Assembly: GCF_009601685.2 (NCBI RefSeq)
Contig: NZ_CP045701.2
Coordinates: 4,154,001 to 4,218,000, forward strand
Source of the DNA: Pseudomonas brassicacearum
GTDB taxonomy: Bacteria > Pseudomonadota > Gammaproteobacteria > Pseudomonadales > Pseudomonadaceae
Direction of reading: 5' to 3'
Length of the DNA stretch: 64,000 bases
Positions 60,796-64,000 of the stretch are shown piece by piece. The notes beneath the pieces are model-generated. The model was not told the DNA's origin and made no database searches. It saw nothing but the letters and a program-made list of their open reading frames with translations. The stretch's first letter is position 1, and each line of letters starts with the position of its first letter. The position numbers and the translations under genes were made by a program.

Positions 60796-61710
60796 ATGAA
60801 ACTGCAACCCTTGCCGCCCCTCAACAGCCTGGTGGCATTCGAGGCCGCCGCCCGCCACTTGAGCTTCACCGTGGCGGCGCGCGAACTGAACGTCACCCAA
60901 GGCGCCATCAGCCGCCAGGTACGCTTGCTCGAAGACTACCTGGGCACGGCACTGTTCACCCGCACGACCCGCGAAATCAATCTCACCGCCACCGGCAGCC
61001 AGTATTACGAAAGCGTGCGCGATACGTTGCAGCAAATCGCCCAAGCCACGGCAGGCATACGTCACTGGCAAGGCGCGCAACAAGTCACCGTCGTCACCAG
61101 TACGGCGATGGCGTCGTTGTGGCTGCTGCCGCTGGTGTCGCAGTTCCAACGCCAGAATGAGGAGATTGACCTGCGCATCATCGCGACGGATCAAGTCAGT
61201 GATTTTTCCCGCCTGGACTGTGACCTGGCGCTGTATTACTGCAGCACGCCACCGAAAAACATGAAAGTCACGCCGCTGTTCAACGAAGAGATTTTCCCGG
61301 TGTGCAGCCCCGCCTATATGGCGCAGCACCCAGGGATCGAGACGCTGGAGCAGTTGGGGGGATGCACCTGGTTGTGGCTGGAAGACCAGCACCGGGACTG
61401 GATTGGCTGGAAAGAATGGTTCCAGCGCCTTGGCTACCCAGCGCCAGAACCTCGACGGCGCATCAATATCAACAACTACGCCATGCTGATCCAGTCGGCC
61501 CTGGCTGGCCAAGGGATCGCCCTGGCCTGGTCGGGCCTGCTCAGCAATCACTTGCAAACCGGCAACCTCGTGCGGCCGACGCAAGCCATCCTGCGCACCG
61601 ACGCGCAGTTCTGCCTGCTGGAACCTCAAGGCCGGGCCCCGAACAGGCAAAGCGTCAACCGTTTCCGCCAGTGGCTGATGGCACATCTGGCAGAGACGAT
61701 CGACGCTTGA
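60796..61710 (+). CDS. LysR family regulator, GcvA-like
   Basis: The product has 304 residues with helix-turn-helix LSFTVAARELNVTQGAISRQ (residues 25-44). It is close in layout to the LysR at 57229, so the Rieske operon is bracketed by two LysR genes. It starts 87 bases after the reductase. No clear T-N11-A box was found in front of it. Confidence 0.9.
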   Translation: MKLQPLPPLNSLVAFEAAARHLSFTVAARELNVTQGAISRQVRLLEDYLGTALFTRTTREINLTATGSQYYESVRDTLQQIAQATAGIRHWQGAQQVTVVTSTAMASLWLLPLVSQFQRQNEEIDLRIIATDQVSDFSRLDCDLALYYCSTPPKNMKVTPLFNEEIFPVCSPAYMAQHPGIETLEQLGGCTWLWLEDQHRDWIGWKEWFQRLGYPAPEPRRRININNYAMLIQSALAGQGIALAWSGLLSNHLQTGNLVRPTQAILRTDAQFCLLEPQGRAPNRQSVNRFRQWLMAHLAETIDA

Positions 61711-61723
61711 TGCGCCAGGCGAC

Positions 61724-62164
61724 CTAGCCGACTTTCACATTCATGGTGATGCGCGCCGTGAAGACCTTCACCCCAGCCTCGTCGAAGATCTCGACCGGGA
61801 CAATCTTGTCGCCCGAAGTCTGCCAGTCGATTTCGCTACCGTCGGCAATCGCATGGATGGCGGTCTTGGCCTTGGCCAAGTATTCGACAGTCATGCCTTT
61901 GGGAATCCAGCGCGCGCCGCTGGGGATGGACACCTCGGTCATCATGCCGCCCGCCAGTTCTGCCGCGTTGCACAGCGCAATCGCGTGAACGGACGCCAGG
62001 TGATTGGTGATCTCCTTGCGAAACGGCACCTTCACTTCACCGCGACCAGGGGTCAACACAGAAATTTCCGGGGTGATGGTGCCGAAATACGGTGCCATCT
62101 GGCAGGCCATATTGCTGAAAGCGGACGGGCCAACGCTTTGGTACATGCTGAGAGTCTGGCTCAT
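61724..62164 (-). CDS. Hotdog-fold protein (DUF4442-type thioesterase-like)
   Basis: The product has 146 residues with a hotdog fold of the DUF4442 group (NHLASVHAIALCNAAELAGGMM and GMTVEYLAKAKTAIHA). These resemble acyl-CoA thioesterases; the substrate is unknown. It is divergent from the TetR gene at 62327 across a strong palindrome. Confidence 0.82.
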   Translation of the reverse strand: MSQTLSMYQSVGPSAFSNMACQMAPYFGTITPEISVLTPGRGEVKVPFRKEITNHLASVHAIALCNAAELAGGMMTEVSIPSGARWIPKGMTVEYLAKAKTAIHAIADGSEIDWQTSGDKIVPVEIFDEAGVKVFTARITMNVKVG

Positions 62165-62213
62165 GGGGATCTCGGGTCAGGTGGATTGAAGTCACGGACA
62201 GAACATCACTCCA

Positions 62214-62252
62214 TTACAGAATATTGCTCTGTTACAGAACATTATTCTGTAA
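62214..62252. promoter_or_regulatory. TetR operator candidate between the hotdog and TetR genes
   Basis: TTACAGAA (62232-62239) and TTCTGTAA (62245-62252) are exact complements across CATTA. A further TTACAGAA copy lies 18 bases to the left (62214-62221). The site is in the divergent promoter. Confidence 0.75.
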
Positions 62253-62326
62253 ATACCCACCCTGTCAATCGCTCGTGCCGAGCCGTCGTTTCAATTACCA
62301 TGGCCCCTTTTTGCCTGGGCCGAAAA

Positions 62327-62947
62327 ATGGAACCTGTCGATCTCCTCGAGCGCTGCTACCCAGGGCGCCGTGCCGAGTCCAAGCGGCACATCCTGCGATG
62401 TGCCCTGGCGTTGTTTAATCAACAGGGCATAGAAGCGACCACCATCGACATCATCCGTGCCGAAAGCCAGATGAGCGTGGGGGCCATTTATCACCATTTC
62501 GTTAACAAGGAAGGCTTGGTCGCGGCGTTGTACATGACCGCCCTGGATGACCAGGCACAGCTCAGGGACCGCTACCTCAGCGCTGTCACGTCGACCAGGG
62601 AATGGGTCCACGCCTTGGTGTTCAGCTACGTGGATTGGGTGGTCAGCCAACCCGATTGGGCGCGGTTCCAGTACCAGGCTCGCTTTGCAGTCGCACGCAG
62701 CAGCTTCAACGAGCGGCTCGCCGAAGCGAATGTCGCCAGGAACGCCGCGCTCAAGCAATGGTTCAGCGACCCTGCCCACCAGCAGGATTTGCAGGACCTG
62801 CCTTTTGAGCTGATCCCGTCACTGATCATCGGTTCGGCGGAAAGCTATTGCCGCGCCTGGCTCTCGGCCCGCGTCAAACGCAGCCCGGAAGGCTACCGGC
62901 AGCAACTGGCCGAGGCCGCCTGGCGCGCCGTTGGCGTTGGCGGCTGA
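62327..62947 (+). CDS. TetR family regulator
   Basis: The ATG at 62327 (MEPVDLLERCYPGRRAESK) gives 206 residues; an ATG nine codons earlier is also open. The helix-turn-helix is TIDIIRAESQMSVGAIYHHF near residues 37-56. It probably controls itself and the divergent hotdog gene. Confidence 0.88.
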   Translation: MEPVDLLERCYPGRRAESKRHILRCALALFNQQGIEATTIDIIRAESQMSVGAIYHHFVNKEGLVAALYMTALDDQAQLRDRYLSAVTSTREWVHALVFSYVDWVVSQPDWARFQYQARFAVARSSFNERLAEANVARNAALKQWFSDPAHQQDLQDLPFELIPSLIIGSAESYCRAWLSARVKRSPEGYRQQLAEAAWRAVGVGG

Positions 62948-63091
62948 GCAGTTCGCTCCCGTTTCTCCCGGTTCATGGCGCTCCCAGTCAACTCTGGCCG
63001 CTGCGCACAAGCATCACCCATAACAGGGACTTAAAGTCGAAGTGCCAGGGGACATTCCCCCGCTCACAATTCCAAGAATAGAGCCACTTCA

Positions 63092-64000
63092 ATGAGCCCG
63101 ACCAAATCCCTGCCAGCGTGCCTGGCACTCAGCTTCGCGTCATTTGCCGCCCATGCAGCCGATGGCCCTCCTCCACCTTCCGTAAGCCAACCCAGCGGTA
63201 TCAACCTGGGCGGCACCAGCTTTTACGACGGTTTTGCGGGACCACCCGGGCTGAATCACCAGACTTACCTGAAGTTCAGCACCGCCAGCAGCATCAGGAC
63301 CAACGGCGGCAAGAAAAACGGCGCCTTCGATGACCCGAAGATCAACGTCATCACGCTGATCAATCAGTTGAGCTACTACTCACCCGAGACCATTGGAGGG
63401 GGGGCGCACCTGGGTTGGAGCCTATTGGTGCCCATCGTTTCCCTGGACGGCGACTTCGGTGACAACGGCTCCAAGCTCAAGGACAACGCCACTGGCCTGG
63501 GCGATGTCGCGGTCGGCCCCCAGATCCAGTTTGATCCGATCGTCGACGCCAGCGGTAGGCCGGTCTTCGTGCAGCGCATGGCTTTCGACGTCATCCTGCC
63601 GACGGGCAAATACGATAAACACAAAGACCTGAACCCAGGCTCCAACTATTTCTCCCTCAATCCCTACTGGGCAGCGACCTGGATGCCGGCACCCCGTTGG
63701 GAAGTGAGCTGGAGGCTGAACTATCTGTACAACTTCAAGAACGACGATCCGGCGAGCAGTTCGCAGCAGTTCTTTGAAGGGCAAGCGGTGCGCGACACCC
63801 AGTCAGGACAGTCGGCGTGGGCCAACTTCACCGCCTCGTACGAAGTGTTCCCGAAGGTCTCGGTGGGCATCAACGGCTACTACTTCCGGCAGATTTCGGA
63901 TGACAAGGTCAACGGCAATACCCTGACTGACTCCCGGGAAAAAGTTCTGGGATTTGGCCCCGGTCTGTTCTGGAAAATCGCCGAAGACAAAGCGCTCTGG
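63092..64000 (+). CDS. Exported SphA/MetA-pathway-type outer membrane protein, N-terminal part
   Basis: The first 303 codons are in the window. A signal peptide (KSLPACLALSFASFAAHA) is followed by beta-rich sequence typical of the phenol MetA-degradation family (NVITLINQLSYYSPETIGGG, FDVILPTGKYDKH, SYEVFPKVSVGINGYYF). Such proteins are thought to form outer membrane channels for hydrophobic compounds. The 3' end lies outside. Confidence 0.83.
   Translation, partial: MSPTKSLPACLALSFASFAAHAADGPPPPSVSQPSGINLGGTSFYDGFAGPPGLNHQTYLKFSTASSIRTNGGKKNGAFDDPKINVITLINQLSYYSPETIGGGAHLGWSLLVPIVSLDGDFGDNGSKLKDNATGLGDVAVGPQIQFDPIVDASGRPVFVQRMAFDVILPTGKYDKHKDLNPGSNYFSLNPYWAATWMPAPRWEVSWRLNYLYNFKNDDPASSSQQFFEGQAVRDTQSGQSAWANFTASYEVFPKVSVGINGYYFRQISDDKVNGNTLTDSREKVLGFGPGLFWKIAEDKALW

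Overview
The window is about 64 kb of a gamma-proteobacterial chromosome that reads as a Pseudomonas of the fluorescens type. The reasons are the mnmA-hflD-purB order, a complete nuo operon with fused nuoCD, the high-GC codon use, and many Pseudomonas-type REP palindromes built on TGTGGGAGC and TGTGGCGAGG. This assignment is by recognition, not by a search. REGION 1 (1-9.9 kb) is core housekeeping: the 3' end of mnmA, hflD, purB, a RoxA/YcfD-type ribosomal oxygenase with a coupled GNAT protein, a small exported secretin-like protein, isocitrate lyase aceA, and a chemoreceptor with a helical bimodular sensor domain on the minus strand. REGION 2 (9.6-24.9 kb) is the full respiratory complex I operon nuoA-B-CD-E-F-G-H-I-J-K-L-M-N, closed by a terminator and preceded by a Fur-box-like site. 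REGION 3 (24.9-41 kb) is an accessory mix: an FAD oxidoreductase, a hemerythrin, a LysR regulator, a YcaC-type hydrolase, a YtcJ-type amidohydrolase, an overlapping lysR-doxX-monooxygenase operon, a chloroperoxidase-like hydrolase, two convergent winged-helix/ATPase regulators (one apparently truncated), a GlxA-type regulator, a pirin and an MFS pseudogene. Several of these are separated by REP elements, and one REP-derived site has expanded into 11-bp and 8-bp tandem arrays. REGION 4 (42-63 kb) is the most interesting part and looks like a betaine (quaternary amine or sulfonium) catabolic island. It holds a GlxA/AraC regulator, a dCache chemoreceptor, an EamA exporter, a stand-alone PutA-like ribbon-helix-helix protein, a DddQ-like cupin with the full DMSP-lyase residue pattern, a betaine-type ABC substrate-binding protein, electron transfer flavoprotein (etfA/etfB) divergent from a DgcA/StcD-like demethylase, a 25-codon fossil of a formaldehyde dehydrogenase, a VOC protein, a TetR regulator coupled to a pyrroline-5-carboxylate-reductase-like protein, an ABC permease/ATPase pair, and a LysR regulator followed by a GbcA/Stc2-like Rieske oxygenase and its GbcB-like reductase. 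The genes suggest one scheme: the ABC system imports a betaine, the Rieske pair removes one methyl group, the flavin demethylase with ETF removes another, and formaldehyde is released. The two proline-related proteins (PutA-type RHH and ProC-like) point to proline betaine (stachydrine) as a candidate substrate, while the DddQ-like cupin points to DMSP. Both are inferences. Candidate operators tie the parts together: a TetR palindrome is echoed in the etf/demethylase promoter, and a LysR box in front of the Rieske gene is echoed as half-sites in front of the binding protein. The window ends with a second LysR, a hotdog-fold protein divergent from a TetR gene across a strong palindrome, and the first 303 codons of an exported SphA/MetA-type protein.
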